Positions 46,351 through 60,509 of a stretch of DNA of 64,000 nucleotides are shown here, piece after piece. The position numbers and the translations under genes were made by a program. Position 1 is the stretch's first letter. Each line of letters begins with the position of its first letter. The notes under the pieces are model-generated. The model did no database searches. It was not told the origin of the DNA and worked only from the letters and a program-made list of their open reading frames with translations. Location: assembly GCA_948099385.1 (NCBI GenBank), contig CANUEZ040000116.1, forward strand, positions 12,215,001 to 12,279,000, read 5' to 3'. Source of the stretch: Fasciola hepatica (taxonomy: Eukaryota; Platyhelminthes; Trematoda; Plagiorchiida; Fasciolidae).

Positions 46351-48599
46351 GCTGATCCGAATTACCAAGTTAAGTTTGTTCAGACGCCATCCTCTATGAC
46401 AGCCAGAAATGCCTGTCGATCACCACAAACCTATGACCAATGATTTCAGAGTTCAAATCTCAGACTTTTAAATCAATGTGAACTGCAGATGCCGTCACTA
46501 TTGGTGGTGAATTTTGCTTCAAGAACTAGACCCAGTAATTTCAAACAATAGTTCCGACATCTGGTGTTGAACAAAGACCGCAATTTCATGATGCAGAACA
46601 CTTTATTCAACACACTAACATCGTGAAATGGAACAGTACGAATACGATTGAAAAATTTGTGCACAGAATATCTTACAGGCTTTTGCTGTTCTTTTCAAAA
46701 CGAAAACAGGCATATTTGTTCACCATAGTGTGTGGCCGGTAAACCTTTACCGACAGTTCAGGAATATTATTTAGCGTATTTGCACAATGTCTGAACTGAC
46801 GACTCTATCTAAACGGGAAATGTATGATTTAGAGGTTAGTATCTTTCCTCAGTAACGTCTGTGCCCCACAAATAATTGTAGATGACACGAAATCAGACAG
46901 TACCGATATGATGTCGCCGTGGTCTACTCGACTATGGCCGACGGTAAGGTAGATTTGGGCCAGTTGGTAGCCGTATCTTTGTGTGTGAAAAGACGTAAGT
47001 CAGTGTGTCAAAGCTTTCCAATAAAGAAAGCTCAGTATGTAAATCAGTTCTCACATCCCGTTCGTAGACTGGTTTAGATAAATTGTAATGAAGCTTTTGT
47101 GAAAGAGGTAGGTTTGCAAAGCTCTTGGATACATGCTTCATGTATACGGCCTAATGAAGCATCTTGAGTAAATTGGTTGTTCGCTTTAAAATTTCATTTT
47201 GCTGGGACATGATAGTAACTCATTTAGCATTGGTCACCTTTGGTGATTTACCGGCTCTGACACGTAAAAACGAAACATCGTTTGCCGTTTTCTCATAATT
47301 TTTCTGAATTTTGTTTTCTGTAACCTCTTAGTGAGTTTGCTTCAGATATCATGGCGGACCACTGTGAGAGGCCGGAGAACAGGGACCGGTCTGACAAAGG
47401 TCAAATAAAATGGAACTAATTTGCGAAAGATGACAAGTGTATGACTGCAGCAATTTTAAAACCTCCTTTAAATCATAGAGAAGACAGACGTCTTTGTGTA
47501 GATTTATCCCGTTAGTAATGCTCTCTGTGTGTAGATCACAGAGTATTGATTACGGTCCAAACATAGATTCGAATAGCTGAGAACAACTGAATATCTTGAT
47601 TTTGCTCTGTATACTGAGTTCACAGTTTGGGGAAAATTTGAAACGTGTGTGCTTATGGGTAAAACAGATTTAGCATATTACATTTATTTGATTATTATTG
47701 ATCAAATATTAATTGTCATTCCCTAAAAAAACGATAAGTAGTTATCCGGCTGTCGATTCGTCATTTGTAACTAATTTAAGTTGTACGATTGATTGACAGT
47801 TGAATAAACCCGCGAGAATATTTGTAAAAAACTGTTTCAACCTGAACTCCGATTCTGGGAGCCTAATAGTTGGGATAGTCCATGAATTCCTTACTGTGAA
47901 AATGATGCCTAGAAAGCATGTAGGGAACTCTCATACAATATTCTATCTCCTCGGAGAATGCTAAACCAGCAAGACAAGCTTTTGCAAGACGGTGATGTTG
48001 TCGTGTAAGGTGAGTGAGAAATTAGCCCACTTTTGGCGAATCAGGCAGTAAAATAAAGTGGTGAATGGCTGATTAATTAATTCTAAGTGGGAATGATACG
48101 ATGATTAGCTGAGTGGTTGTCAAAAGCGATATATTCAGTCACGAGCGTGACAAGCCACCATAGATGGTTTTTTTCAAAACCCATCACTAAAATAAAATCA
48201 GTCATGCATATGTGCAGGTAGAGCCTGTGTTAGACATTCTGTCTCTCTTCCCAGTCTGGTCAACTTGTTTGACGTGGTAGCTTCTGACCACAGAACAACC
48301 TTCTCCACTATCTTTCCCAGTAATTTGCAATGGAATACTAATTGATATAGGTATATACAGAACGGGATGAAAGACAAAGTGCTATACCAGTGAGGAGTGG
48401 GAAGGAAGCTGATATCAGCTGAATTGTGATCTCTGTTGGCCCACCCCACCAAACTACATTTCGATCACCTGATCGAAATTCTTTGATGAACGGCAAGGAT
48501 ATCGAAGTGAAACTGATGTGTCATCCGACGAATAAACTGTACAAGTAACTGACAAACCATGCGCACAAAACAGTACGATTATTTGGTTTTTGATGAAAT

Positions 48600-48660
48600 G
48601 AACAAATGTTAAGATTCATTGACTCCGGCGGGATTCGAGCCTACTGCCGGCTAAAAAGCA
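48600..48660 (-). repeat. tRNA-derived SINE fragment
   Basis: Minus strand B-box AGGCTCGAATCCCGCC (about 48626-48643) with GCCGG pairs around it. The 5' half is missing. Confidence 0.35.
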
Positions 48661-49286
48661 TGACCCATTTGCTAAAAGTTCGAAGCACTTCGACGTGACT
48701 TCTTACCTCAAGTAGTAGATCAATCACTGCACTAAAGCGTGAGTGGCAACCCCGTGTGGGTTCCATTTTCGTCGAGGTTATTAACTTTTTACATTTGGAT
48801 CATTTCGAAGTTTATCACACACCACTTCATATTTAGTTTTTTTATACGTAAAGTTTTAGAATTTTTTGAAAGGAAATCATTTTTGGTACCGAGAAAGGTT
48901 TGCTTCTCTTTCCGATCATACGTATGAGAACAACACTAGCCGCGACGGGGGACGGAGAGGGATACATTCTGATCAACTTCCCGAACTCAAAGAAGCAATC
49001 AGCTTTGGAAATCTTCAGCCACACACACACCCCCACACACAAATAGCCACATTGGTTTGGTCGTGGCTTATTGACAAATCCTATCCAAAAATTTTACTCG
49101 AATAATGAAGGTAATCAGATGACTGCTTCTGAAAGTCTAAATACGTAAAGGTATGTGATGAACTGATACTCTGCCTTTTTAAATCTGAAAAATCCATATC
49201 CTTGAATTTCCGCCAAGAATCTTGACACACTCAAAAAGGCCAAGACTTTCAACTTTGTGAAATAGGCCCCCTGGTTGTTCTACTGA

Positions 49287-49345
49287 TGGGTTCACTGGTA
49301 TAGTGGTCACTTTGTCCTCCTCACACGACCAAGAACCCTTTTTGA
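49287..49345 (+). repeat. tRNA-Val-like SINE head
   Basis: Gggttcactggtatagtggtc resembles a tRNA 5' half with A box. Cctcacacg would put a CAC (Val) anticodon in the loop. The T arm is lost, so it is a remnant. Confidence 0.4.
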
Positions 49346-51296
49346 ATGTGGGGTTGAATGAGTTTTTTTTGTTAGGAATCCACTTCCATCGTCTTATTGT
49401 CCAAGATTTACGGGGAAATAGTCACCCACAATTTTCCTCCAAGTGGCAGTTCACCAGCAAATCCGCTGTTACCATAAGAGTACGTTTTTGAGAACAACGT
49501 ACGAATTGGGTAGATCAAAATAAGCAGCCGTAAGGTTCAGCTGTTCAGTTCAAGCTCTCATTCTTCGAGTTATGTCTTGGCTTTTGCCGAATTCCGTGAG
49601 AACTTATAAAATGTTGACTCCTCAATTATTGAGTAAATGTTGATGATTTGTGGCTTTAATTTGATTTCGACTTATTGTGACTCTCAGGGGGCACTGGTCT
49701 AACAAAACAAAGTCAGCGGTACACTTGACTTGCCTGTCCGGTTATCAAGGTGTTTGTCCGTGTGGCTCACATCAGATCGATCTACATCGCTCTCTGGTTA
49801 ATAAGAGACGAGGCTAGTGGAAGCACAAACTGCGCAGCTGACTGCAACATCTATCGGTCAAGTTCACTTACGTACTGAATACTCAACAAGTACTCGAAAA
49901 TACGATTAAAATACACTCAATGAGTTAACTGTGCGTTTGTTTACTTATCGGTGCCTTCATGCCGATTTGTACCAAACGATATAACTCAAGCTGAGACATA
50001 CTTATCCTTACAGACTGCAAATTTATATTTCATCATCCATATACGACAATGAATTGCCAGTAATTTTCCCGTGTTTGATAAACAGGAGACTACACTGATA
50101 AACAGACCACCACTACTGATTCATACTTGGACTATAGTGTTGGAATGTCCACAGCTTCTAGATATGCTCGAGAGGGTTGTTCCTTACTCATGGGAACTAA
50201 TTTTTTTTCTTTGAAGGACCAGAGTTTAGGCGAATTATTTTTTCCGATTACATATGGAGCCCGTTGAGTTACACGCAGAATCAAAGCGAATTCAGTCGGG
50301 AAAGAAGACGAATTTGGTGCAAACATGCTGTACTGTTGAGGCAAACATGAGTGGGTTATGTAAAAATGCGAACCTCAACATTTATCAATCACAGGGTCAA
50401 ATAACGGGACAGTTCAATCGTTCGACTATCGTATAAGTTCAGTCGGTGCTGCACCGACAGTAAGTCAGGAAAATGGGGGAGGGTGACGTTACCTTGACAT
50501 GACATTGAAAATATTACTTGCCATATTGTGTACGATAGTGCGGAGTATGCGAACGGACAGTCACGGGTGAGGGAGCCATAGCAATGAGGACCGGATCTTG
50601 ATTCACACTTTTGATGGACTCTTTATTGGTTTTGCAAATACATAATTCTGCCATTACAACGAAAATGACATGAAACCCATAAAAATCCCCTTATGCGAGA
50701 GAGTGTGTGGGGCCATAAGACGAAAGATGGAGGTTCCTCATGGCTGTTCCTGAGGCGGAGGATTGACGCATAAAATGTTGGTGTATGGCTGGGCTTACCC
50801 TTTTCCAAACCTAGCAAAGAGGTCTTAGCTGAATTGGACAACGTTTGTTGCCTCGGCAGTTTCATCTAAACAGTTGGTCTAACATCGGTTGAAAGTTGGT
50901 TGCCTATGCGGAAGGTAAGCCTGACTTTCGTCAAATTGAGCCACAAATGGTGTATGAAGCCGACTATCCCGGGTTGGGTGCACACTGCAGAAGTTAGGTT
51001 GGTTCCCCTATACAGCTTATAAATATTGTCGTTACGAAAGAAAGATGCTTGAAGTTTGTTGGCGTTTAGACACTGATGTCTTCGTAGTAATGCTCGAATA
51101 TAACAGGAATACCGCATGGGCGATGCTGTCTTTAGGTATGGGGCAAGCACTCAGTTTAAACAGGTGAACATGGCTTATTCAAAGCCCATTCGTAGCTATA
51201 TTCGTCGTGCTATGTGTCACTTTGAGTGGGAGGTTCAAATGGGGAGGTCTCTGTCGAAGAAGTTGCAGCTTTTGAAATAGGACAAGACTAAAACAT

Positions 51297-51475
<179 letters not shown>

Positions 51476-52049
51476 TCACCACTATTCTTGATTGAATCAG
51501 TTGAAGGGAACTAGATTTCTAAGGCTAGAATGAATGTCGAATATTCTATTATCCGGCTAAGATTAGACGCGAATACTTCAGTGATCCGTTCAGATAAGCC
51601 CAATATAACCATCTGTAAATTATACCCGCATATGCAACAGAAATGATCTTCGAAATACTATGGTCCTGAGGCTCAACGCGGTTCTTTCGGAATGTTTCGG
51701 ACAAGCCTGAGGTTACTGTACTTTGACTTCATGCAGTCTACCTCTACGTGAAATTTATTATGAAGGTCAGGCACACAATTATGTGTGCTCGCCCAATAAG
51801 CCGGACTTGATAGCCCATTCCACTACGAGAATGTGATAAGAATTCTCTGAATCCGTCTTCTCAAAGAACGATGCACACTGGAGTCAAATCATAACTAGGA
51901 ACTTGATCGAAGGCGGTATGATGCTTCTGTTAGACCCGTTTATTAGCTCTGATTCTGCCTGCCCGATTTGAAAATGTGATCAAAATGGGTATTGTATTGC
52001 AGATATCACTTTGTATACATACGAGCTTGATTGTCATTTGTACAATGCT

Positions 52050-54170
52050 TTTCAGACAAAAAATACCGCCAAAGTGTAGTGCAGAGCAAAATGGGATCCC
52101 ATTTCTGACTGAATGACATTCTTGTGTGTTAGGACGTGATAGAAACGGAACAACGGAATTCCTATGCAGAGGCTACCTACAGGGAGGCAGTTTATAGCTA
52201 GACAGGGTTGATTTGTAGGACTGACAAAGAATAAGATCAGAATGCAAGGAATTCGAAGTACCAGAAAAGATTTCCCGTGAAAACTCAACGGATTTTTTTA
52301 TGTGGCCTGTGCATAGCTCCGGGAATAGGTCATTTAAGACTAAACCACAAACAAGAATAATGATGCGTGAGCCTTTGCGAAGAGTGACGGAATCCTTGTT
52401 TGACATTTCTGAGGAAATGACAGGGTAACAATGAAGAAGGGCAGGTAATATACATTGTTTTACAAAAGTGGAAATAACAGACTATGAAGCATTGAATTGC
52501 CGTAGTTTTCTAATTTGATATGGCAAGCGACGCTGACTTTCTTCTGTGATTTCAACGTGAAAATACCAATGCCAGTTATGCTGCAATGTCATACCAAGAT
52601 ATTTCACGTGGTTATTACGTGAGAGAGGAATAGAATTACTGGTGGAAGTTTCTTTACTGAATTCGGAACGAGTTTTAGGGAAAATGCCCTTTTGACACCA
52701 ATTACTATTCAACAGAATACCAATATGATTAGAAAAGTTGGGAATATGTGAAAGATTTGAAGTGAATTTGTCGAAGTTCAGTCTTTTTGAGACAGACCTA
52801 GTCAAAGCAACGTCATCAACATATTTAAAGTTGCGATCTGGGTGGGAGACGGGCAAATCACCAATGAATGTTGAGAAGAAATACGGAGAAAAGACAGCAC
52901 CCTGAAGTACACTGGTACTGGATAAGAGATGTTTGCTGATTTTTTTACCTAATTTGGTTCACTGTGTCCTTACAGGAAAAAAGTCTTTTAGCCAGTTTAG
53001 TAAATATGCTGGACGGCCAAAAGATTCTAGTTTTTTGAGAAGAAGCGGGTGTGGTACACTATCCATGGCCGACGTGTAGTCAAGAAAAGCACATCTAACT
53101 GACTCGCTGGAATCATTGAGGGATTTGGCAATATATGCACAATGGAAGCTACCTCATCAACTGTAGAGCGCTTGGACTTGTACACAAATTATAACTCGTC
53201 GCTTGGGCTTCTCACGGCAGTCTAATGAGGACGCAGCACAACACTTTCTGCAAGTTTCAAAGCTGACAAAGATAGAGCTATTGGTCGATAAATTTGGGGT
53301 CCCGTCTGGCTATGGGACTGTCTCGGCACAGGAATAATTGTAACAGGACACCAACAATCGGAAAAGGAATGTCACTTCAGTCAATTGTTAATTACCGAAG
53401 TCATCAGAGCTCATAGAGAACAGTCCCCCTATTTAAACAGCTCCTTTGGAGGATCCTCTGGACCAGTTGCCCTGGTTATTTTTGTTGGCCTGAGTAACTT
53501 GAGAACATCTGTGGTTGATACCTCTTGAAATTCAGACGAGACAGATAATGGGAAAATGGAAGGTTGGTTGTCCGATTGTCGGAGAAACTGGACATTGAGA
53601 TGGTTCACATCTGTATTCACCTTCGGGGATTTCCCCGTCTGACCGCGGGGAATCTTGATTTCACGCCACCGGTGTTTGATATTTCAGGAGTTCAGAAGCT
53701 GTCGAGAGGAATTATCATCAAGTTTTGCATTCTCAGATTTTATCAAAAGTGACAGTCGACGGAATTCGGGTTTGTTTTGTATCTTGTAGGCTGATTCCTT
53801 CCCCCTGTGTAGCTGCTTCGGGTGTGGAGAAACCACTCTTCCAGGTTGGAGTAAACAGTTTCCATTAGACTGCAAGTGTTAAAAATTCATCTAATCACTT
53901 CCGCTGTAAAATTCAACAAAAAATACAGAAATGAACAGTCTTTTACCCACGACGTGAGAACAGAAAATGAACGGTTAAGGAGTAATATACCCTTCGTGGA
54001 AATGACTCTTTGTTTGAAGCGTTTCCGTTTGGAATGTGAGTGCGATAAATAACCTCGGTGAGGGTGTATTTTAGGCCTAAGATATAATATGCAGTGATCA
54101 CTGGTGGTAATGGGTGCATTAAGTCTGACAGAGAAAGTCTCTGACAGCTTGTACTCGGTTGGTTTAACTG
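52050..54170 (-). mobile_element. CR1/jockey-like LINE remnant (5' truncated)
   Basis: Minus-strand remnant, about 2.1 kb. Order of parts: PITTSDHCILYLRPK (end of the endonuclease, SDH box, near 54085); TTDVLKLLRPTKITRATGPE (53429-53620, the usual K.TGPD region); STSVLQGAVFSPYFF (motif B, near 52890); FKYVDDVALTR (YVDD at 52812-52823); VKYLGMTLQHNWHW; then CILPALLHCYPVISSEM and the C-terminal tail down to about 52050. Several shifts break the frame. The upstream end lies next to a TATTG microsatellite at 54176. Confidence 0.83.
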
Positions 54171-54175
54171 CAAAC

Positions 54176-54211
54176 TGTATTGTATTGTATTGTATTGTGT
54201 CGTGTTGTGTT
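54176..54211. repeat. (TATTG)n pentanucleotide repeat
   Basis: Tattg repeats drifting to tgttg at the right end. It abuts the upstream end of the LINE remnant at 52050-54170. Confidence 0.85.
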
Positions 54212-56068
54212 GAAGACCTTAGCAAGTTACCGAAAACTCATATTTCAGCCAAATAACGGGAAAATTGATCATTGATACTTTGAAATGGACATAAAAATAT
54301 ATACTTCAGAAACAAAACTGGTTGGACTTTTCTAATTTCCTTCCCGTGAATTTAAAAAAGCACTATCCTGGGGAAAAACTTACAGAAAGTAGTGCATTTT
54401 TAATGCTGACAAGTATACTATCATGCAATACATGTAGCATGCAAGGATCATTGTCTTTCATGGGAGTTGTATGTGTTCGATCTGCAAAATGCAAGAAAGC
54501 AGAAAACCCCATGTACACAAATGCTCGGTAGGTATATCAACAGGATCCTACACTTAAATTAATCGAACACCAAAGCGGCTGTTAACAGCCTACTCATTAC
54601 CTACATCATCAGTGGATTGTTCGTTGACGCCGCTATTTCCCTGGTGGGAAGTTGTCTACTTGGTGTGTATTCGTACAGCAAAATGGTTTAGATTTGTAAC
54701 ACGCACAGGGTAAAATCTCATTTTGTATATATGGAGAAATCTTCATACCACTTCTGGAATTCAGCTCTTGGCTTGGGTATTAAATGGAGTACACCATGGA
54801 ATTCGCGAGGTAAACTTTGCATCAAGCAGTCTCCACTTTCACATCGTTTTTAGGGTCGGTTCCCGAGATTCGCATATTGGTATACAGGCAATAGTGACCA
54901 AGCGAATACAGTGTTTTTCGGAACTTCTGTTTGCAAAGACTGAATTTTCAGCGCAGATATTTAGTGTCTTATGAACTATATCTAACCATGATTTATAATT
55001 CAGTCAATTGAACCATCTACCTTGATATCTAACCTCAGAGATGACACATTATTATACCCAGTACTGTGCGACTACCAATAGAGACAATAATCGTTTAACT
55101 TCTGCAACTTGAGGAATATTAAGTGCCCACTGAAGCAAATTTTTGTTAGATTGGTTTTTAGGCAAAAGAAACGAACAATCTTTCGGAAATAAACACTGTG
55201 AACAGCTTCTTTACTATTCGCATATTTTTTCAGGGCGAATGGCAATGGGAAAAATAGGTTTGAAAAATATCACGTGGACTTAATTTTCCGTCGTTCAGTA
55301 TGACATTTTTTCCTGCTGTGCTATTTAGTAAATAACTCAAGAAGAAACTAGTCGACGATTCTTACAGTTACGTGATGTTAAGAGCTGGTATGTCAAACTG
55401 GAATGTTGGCATTCACTTCGCGGCTGGTGATGGAACATTTTCTATCCTGGCTCCTGGAATTTGAATCCGCACAAATAGACGTAAAATTCGAGAGTGAATC
55501 CAAATCCTATCTCTACTTGACCTTTAGAAAATCTATCCACTGAGTAAACGGAGTATTGAATTTGATAGTTTCTCCATCTCAGTCCACTATCGGTTGGGAG
55601 GCCTGTTCGGGCATGCCATGGGATGGTCTGTTCCAGTGAGCAATCGAGGGTTTCAGCCAATTTCTCTGTAAGGACGTATAAGTTAGACACTCATTTCCCC
55701 TCACTGACTTTCAAGCAGCCGACTTCCGATAGCTCTTGACCAAATGAACTTCAAAGAACTTGAACGTTGCTTCTGGTTGAATGTGTCTTTCTTACTCGCC
55801 TGAATGTAGCTCCCATTCGCTAGTATTATCTGGGGTGAATAAAAGTTATTAAGCAGTGCATTTTTATCCAAAACATTTTAGTGTTCCACAGAAATACATA
55901 AACATTAATGTAGAAAACTCAGGAAAGGTTGTTTTTGCAGAACTTCGATGAAGACAGCTAAGGAACATGAGCTAAAGTTTCGTAAACAAAATGGTTTTCG
56001 TGTCATCAACACTGAAGTATGCACATAGGTGAGAACATATATAAATGGATAGAAAGCTGTAAAAATAA
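54212..56068. other. Intergenic, nothing recognised
   Basis: Short frames only, between the LINE remnant and the GATA array. Confidence 0.5.
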
Positions 56069-56561
<493 letters not shown>

Positions 56562-56949
56562 TAGACAGATGAAGCATGGATTTCAGCACTGTGACCATCA
56601 GCTTCATCATCTTCATCATGGCACTAAGAATCGCTTTTATTTATTGTTTCTCACAACTTTTCTGTTTCCTTTCATCTGTGACCTTTTCCTGTGTACTGAG
56701 CGGCCTGCCAAAGGTTTGACAGTCTTCACGCAGTAGGAATTTTTTCTGTGACAGATTATAGCTGACAAACATTCTGAGTTTAATTTATTGACCCAAACGG
56801 CCTCTGATGGTACATTTAAATCGAGACAAATCTTTCGCGGGAATTTCAACTGTGTGTAATCTTCTCCCCGTGGTCCTGCGTTCCCGATCCAGCCGGATCC
56901 TGATGGTTGTTTTACTTTTGTTTTAATGCGGCTAGCTCCTGAGAGAGGA

Positions 56950-57560
56950 TAAGCAGGCTTCACGCATGTTCCGAATGACACCTGCCCGTGAGCGACGATC
57001 GGATGCGAGACCTGAGCGCAAAGAAATCCAGTTCTGCTTCCACTTGGAAACACCGAAGACAAACTGGAGTCCTAACCACTCGAATTCCGGTTTGACAGTA
57101 CTGACCCACGTTTTCAGCTGCCGTCCAAAGCGACAGTGTCATCCAGAACAAGGAGCAGGAGGGTCACTATTTTGAGGTCTCTGTGTTTGGTAGTCCTAAA
57201 ATGTGTCCAAACCAATGAAGTCGCCGATGCTGGAAGAACACTGACAACTTTCGGTATCGAAACACCGTTGTCATATTGTATCAGTTGGAAGCATTTAGTG
57301 CCAAGCTACCTTCATTATTCGTCTCAGGCACCATCGGTCAAAAGTTTCGAGCTTCCTGACGTCTCCAGCGCGTAGTGACCAAGTCTGGCAACTGTAGGTC
57401 AGTATCGGAAGGAAAACAATCCGGAAGACACGGACTTTGGATCGGAGACTGATGTCGTTGCTCGAGAGTGCATTGCGGGGTTCGAGAAAAGCATTATCAG
57501 TGCGCTACTTGACTTCCTGCTTGACTTGACCGCCTGGAAGGAGCATAGAGTCCGGATATT
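56950..57560 (-). pseudogene. C-terminal region of the RTE-type LINE ORF
   Basis: The frame resumes beyond the TA tract with IPVFKYPDSMLLPGGQVKQ. It continues with DISLRSKVRVFRIVFLP, LTYSCQTWSLRAGD.RKLETF, then in shifted frames RRLHWFGHILGLPNTE and TWVSTVKPEFEWLGLQFVFG...WISLRSGLASDRRS. These match the usual RTE tail (YG.ETW, RLRW.GH..R, TW...VK.D, LA.DR..W). Several frame changes confirm decay. Confidence 0.82.
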
Positions 57561-57580
57561 TGAATACCGGAATGTGCTCG

Positions 57581-57612
57581 ATATATATATATATAAATAT
57601 ATATATATATAT
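57581..57612. repeat. (TA)n tract inside the RTE LINE frame
   Basis: About 32 bp of alternating AT with one interruption. It lies between the RT motif C region and the C-terminal region of the LINE, next to a stop codon. Probably a later expansion. Confidence 0.9.
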
Positions 57613-57659
57613 TGAGAGAATAGACTAAGTTGTACATGCCGAAAGGATCTTGATCTTCG

Positions 57660-58500
57660 ACTTACTGATCTCTAGTTCCATGAATTTTGCAAATGATTCT
57701 ACGCGATCGAGAACCGGCTGTAAGGCAGATGGCCCGTCTTCAAGTATAACAATGTCATCTGTGAACTCTAGGTCGGAAAGTGAATCGTCAGAGCCCAGGT
57801 AAAAACCAGGTTAATCAGTGAGCCTCTGAGGCGTTATGCTATTTACTGTGTGGTTGAACGGCACTGGTGACAATGGGCAGCCTTGCCTAAGACCGGACTT
57901 GAAGGAGAAGTCATTGGACTCCTTTCTTTGGATGCGTATTCTGGTACACCTATTTGCGTAGTACAATTTCATGAGACTGACAAGCTTCTGGAGCATTTCA
58001 TCTACCATTCTCTGTCAGCTGAGTCAAATTCAGCCTGGTAGTCAATAAAACAAGCTACAGTAGGTTGATGAAACTTGTACCGATGTCCTGATACTCTGCG
58101 GAAGATGAATTTTAGGTTCGCGCACCCTCTACCGCCGCGGAAGCCTCCTTGACTAAGGCGTGTGCGAGCGTCCCACACCTCTGAGAAGTGGTTCAGCAAG
58201 AGTTCGGAGAAAATTTTATCAGCCATGTCGGCTAAACTGATGTCAAGGTAGTCCACGCACACAGTCCTGACACCTTTCTTTGGATGAAGGAGTAATATCG
58301 AAATTTCCCAATCAGCTGAAAATTATTTCTTCTACAGTAATAAACAAAATAGGATGTGCATTGGCTATAACAGTGTCGCAAGACATGATTCATATATCTC
58401 CGAGGTGATGTCATCTTCCCCTCTTGTGTATTACGTCGGTGATTTCATCTTGGCTTGGTAGGTTGTTACCAGACCTCGCTCCGGATGGCTGAGACTGGGT
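57660..58500 (-). pseudogene. Reverse transcriptase domain of the RTE-type LINE
   Basis: Minus-strand motifs in order: EISILLLHPKKGVRT..., VDYLDISLADMADKIF, LSQGGFRGGRGCANLKFIFR (fingers), FIDYQAEFDSADREW (motif A with both acidic residues), then after a shift LKLYYANRCTRIRI and SGLRQGCPLSPVPFN (motif B), and DLEFTDDIVIL (motif C at 57751-57777, YADD changed to FTDD but keeping both Asp). The order and spacing are those of RTE-type LINEs. A shift lies near 58005 and another between motifs B and C. Confidence 0.88.
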
Positions 58501-59149
58501 TCACCGAACCTGCCAGGGGACAGTTCAGTGGACAGTCGAAGTGTTTGGTCCATTTCTGTATCTTTCTGGCCTGCTCAGAAGTGAGCAGCATCGTGAAGCA
58601 GGGGTTGTGCCGAATGTCGCTTACCGGATGCGGTGTGGATTAGACGGAAGAGCTCTGAGAAGTCACCACAGGTAGCCGCAACCTCCTTGGGTTCAGCGTC
58701 TTCGGTCCATTAGATTTTGTGGTTGCTCCTGGTCAAACGAGTACTTTCCATCGAACGTAACGGAAGTCTGGGTGATCATTTAGGCCCTTTTCGTTAACTG
58801 GAGATTCGTCTCTGAGGTTCAGACCTTCTGTTATCGTCTCGTAAAGCCTGGTTCATTTAAAGCGGATTTTTGAATCGATGCCTTAATTGAAATCCGCTGA
58901 TCTTCCACCTGCACTTCTTCTCTATCTGTGAACATAGTGGCTAGATGGAAGGAAGCTGCTTCTGAGATAGCCTGGTGGCTTCTTGGTGATTCTAACGCTA
59001 CTGTGGTAATCCACTTCGGGGTAGAGTTTTTGCGGCTATTAGCTAAGTGGATCTTGCAGCGTGCACGGACTAGGGTGCGGTCGGTACCTTTCTTGTTATC
59101 AGTCTCCGCTCCTCAGTATGACCGGTACTCTTCAACCGAAGATGACTAG

Positions 59150-59847
59150 CGTGATCGTACGAGAACATAGTCAATCTAATGCGCAGTATGGCATCATTCG
59201 AGCACTATGTTAGCAAGTGCTTCCTAGGATATTGGAATATGGTTTTTTTTGAAGGTTAGCTTTTTGAAGTCTGAAGAGCTGACTTAACGTTCACCACAGC
59301 TGCAATGCTGTCCATGACCATATTTTCCCCAAATGTGTCTAGTTGCCTGGGAGGAGGCACCAATACAGGTGTTCGCATCTCCCGTAAACAGGAGAATGTC
59401 ATCTTTTGGGACACTGTTTATCACCTCTTTCGTTTTGTTCTTTGCCCTTTTTTCAATCGCAACTGCTGGAGCATAGACCGCAACAACCGACACGTTCAAG
59501 GGTGCAGCACAGAAACGAGCTAGGGCCATCCGAGGGGATATCAGGTTCCGTGAGCGTAGTGTCTTGTATGACTGGTTGCTGAAAGCTATCACGGAGCTGG
59601 GCGGACCAGAACTGTCGTGGGTCCACTGTGATAGAAGTGGTAACAGCCGTTTACTCTGGGGACCTTTATACTTTGGGTACCAGGATTCGGCCACTGAACT
59701 TCGGAGAGAAATGATTATGATGCTGTACTCATGTGGTATTTGTGCAGTGATGGCTTGTTTTCCTATATCCAAGGATGTTCTCACATTCCGACAGGCAACT
59801 TGGATGTGATTTCGCGTCTTAAATAACCTAGCTAGCATATTTGTCAT
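59150..59847 (-). pseudogene. AP-type endonuclease domain of the RTE-type LINE
   Basis: Segment 59847-59284 is open for 187 codons. Motifs in order: ACRNVRTSLDIG (usual WNVRTL), SPRMALARF, NVSVVAVYAPAVA (VYAP box), then PKDDILLFTGDANTCIG (GDFNA box with Phe changed to Ala), and ATRHIWGKYG. After a stop it continues in another frame with FQYPRKHLLT and CSNDAILRIR (the HLITW...IDYI region). The enzyme would nick target DNA to prime reverse transcription. The stop and changes mean it is broken. Confidence 0.85.
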
Positions 59848-59989
59848 CCCGGCGGCCGAGAGAAAGCGAGGTGTGTCGCTTTACGGGGGTGCCGTAGCAC
59901 AAGCTATTTGTGTAGTGAAACTTGTTATGAAGAGTCTTGGGAATTTGGTACGAAATGGCGTCCCCAAAGTCATTCGGCTTTTTGTTTGA

Positions 59990-60509
59990 GGTAGCTACTC
60001 TAGCCCGTGCGTAACCAAGTTCTACCTGTCGAGCAACGGGATTTTTTTATTTTGAGAGCCGGTAGACGAACCGTCGGTTTGTACTCCTATTGGATGGTAA
60101 TCTACCAATCCGGGATGCCAAACGCGTCCTAGTTATCTTAGTGCATGGTTGTTTTGGCTCTGTAGGAGCTCGTTCGCCATTCGGTAGAGGTGACCGTGTC
60201 TCAGGGGTCCATGCAACCTTGTTGATTGGACGGATTTCCCTGGTAGCCGTTGGATCTCGACAGATCTCATTCGTCTATGCAGCAGTATCCATCATTGCAT
60301 GCTGGGCGCCGTCTCACTGTGATCTGTAAGAGTTGGTTATCCTCATCTTGGTTTGGCTCGCCCGTAGAGTGGTTTGTCGGGGTGTGGCCGCTGATGTATG
60401 CTTCATCTTCGTGGAGCCATAAGTGAGAGCTCGGTACGTCATGGAGACCAAGGAGATGGAGGATACCCCGAGGGGCATGACCGTCTACCAATTCAGAGGT
60501 GCCACTCAT
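59990..60509 (-). pseudogene. 5' coding region of the RTE-type LINE
   Basis: Two long frames join with one shift near 60265. The first starts at an ATG (60507-60509) and has the residues MSGTSELVDGHAPRGILHLL at its N-terminus. The second includes RDPTATREIRPINKV and TRSPLPNGERAP. It is rich in Pro, Thr and charged residues with no recognisable domain. I place it in the element because it lies directly upstream of the endonuclease on the same strand. It could be leader sequence rather than protein. Confidence 0.5.

Larger units (their letters stand above)
43204..51296. other. Intergenic with scattered SINE heads
   Basis: No recognisable protein. Paired minus-strand frames at 50623-51150 (80 and 94 codons) lack known motifs. 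Confidence 0.5.
56950..60509 (-). mobile_element. RTE-type non-LTR retrotransposon, nearly full length but frameshifted
   Basis: On the minus strand the parts come in LINE order: a 5' coding stretch (60509-59990), an AP-type endonuclease (59847 to about 59150), a linker (about 59150-58500), reverse transcriptase (about 58500-57660) and a C-terminal region (about 57560-56950). At least six frameshifts or stops interrupt the frame, and a (TA)n tract sits inside it at 57581-57612. The motifs match the endonuclease-RT LINEs common in flatworms. About 300 bp of 3' sequence leads into a (GATA)n array. Full-length RTE elements are about 3.3-4 kb, so little is missing. Confidence 0.9.

Noticed and set aside
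48198..48452. 84-codon frame with LLGKIVEKVVLWSEATTSNK
   Set aside because: Looks protein-like, but I could not match it to a known family, and there is no supporting neighbour.
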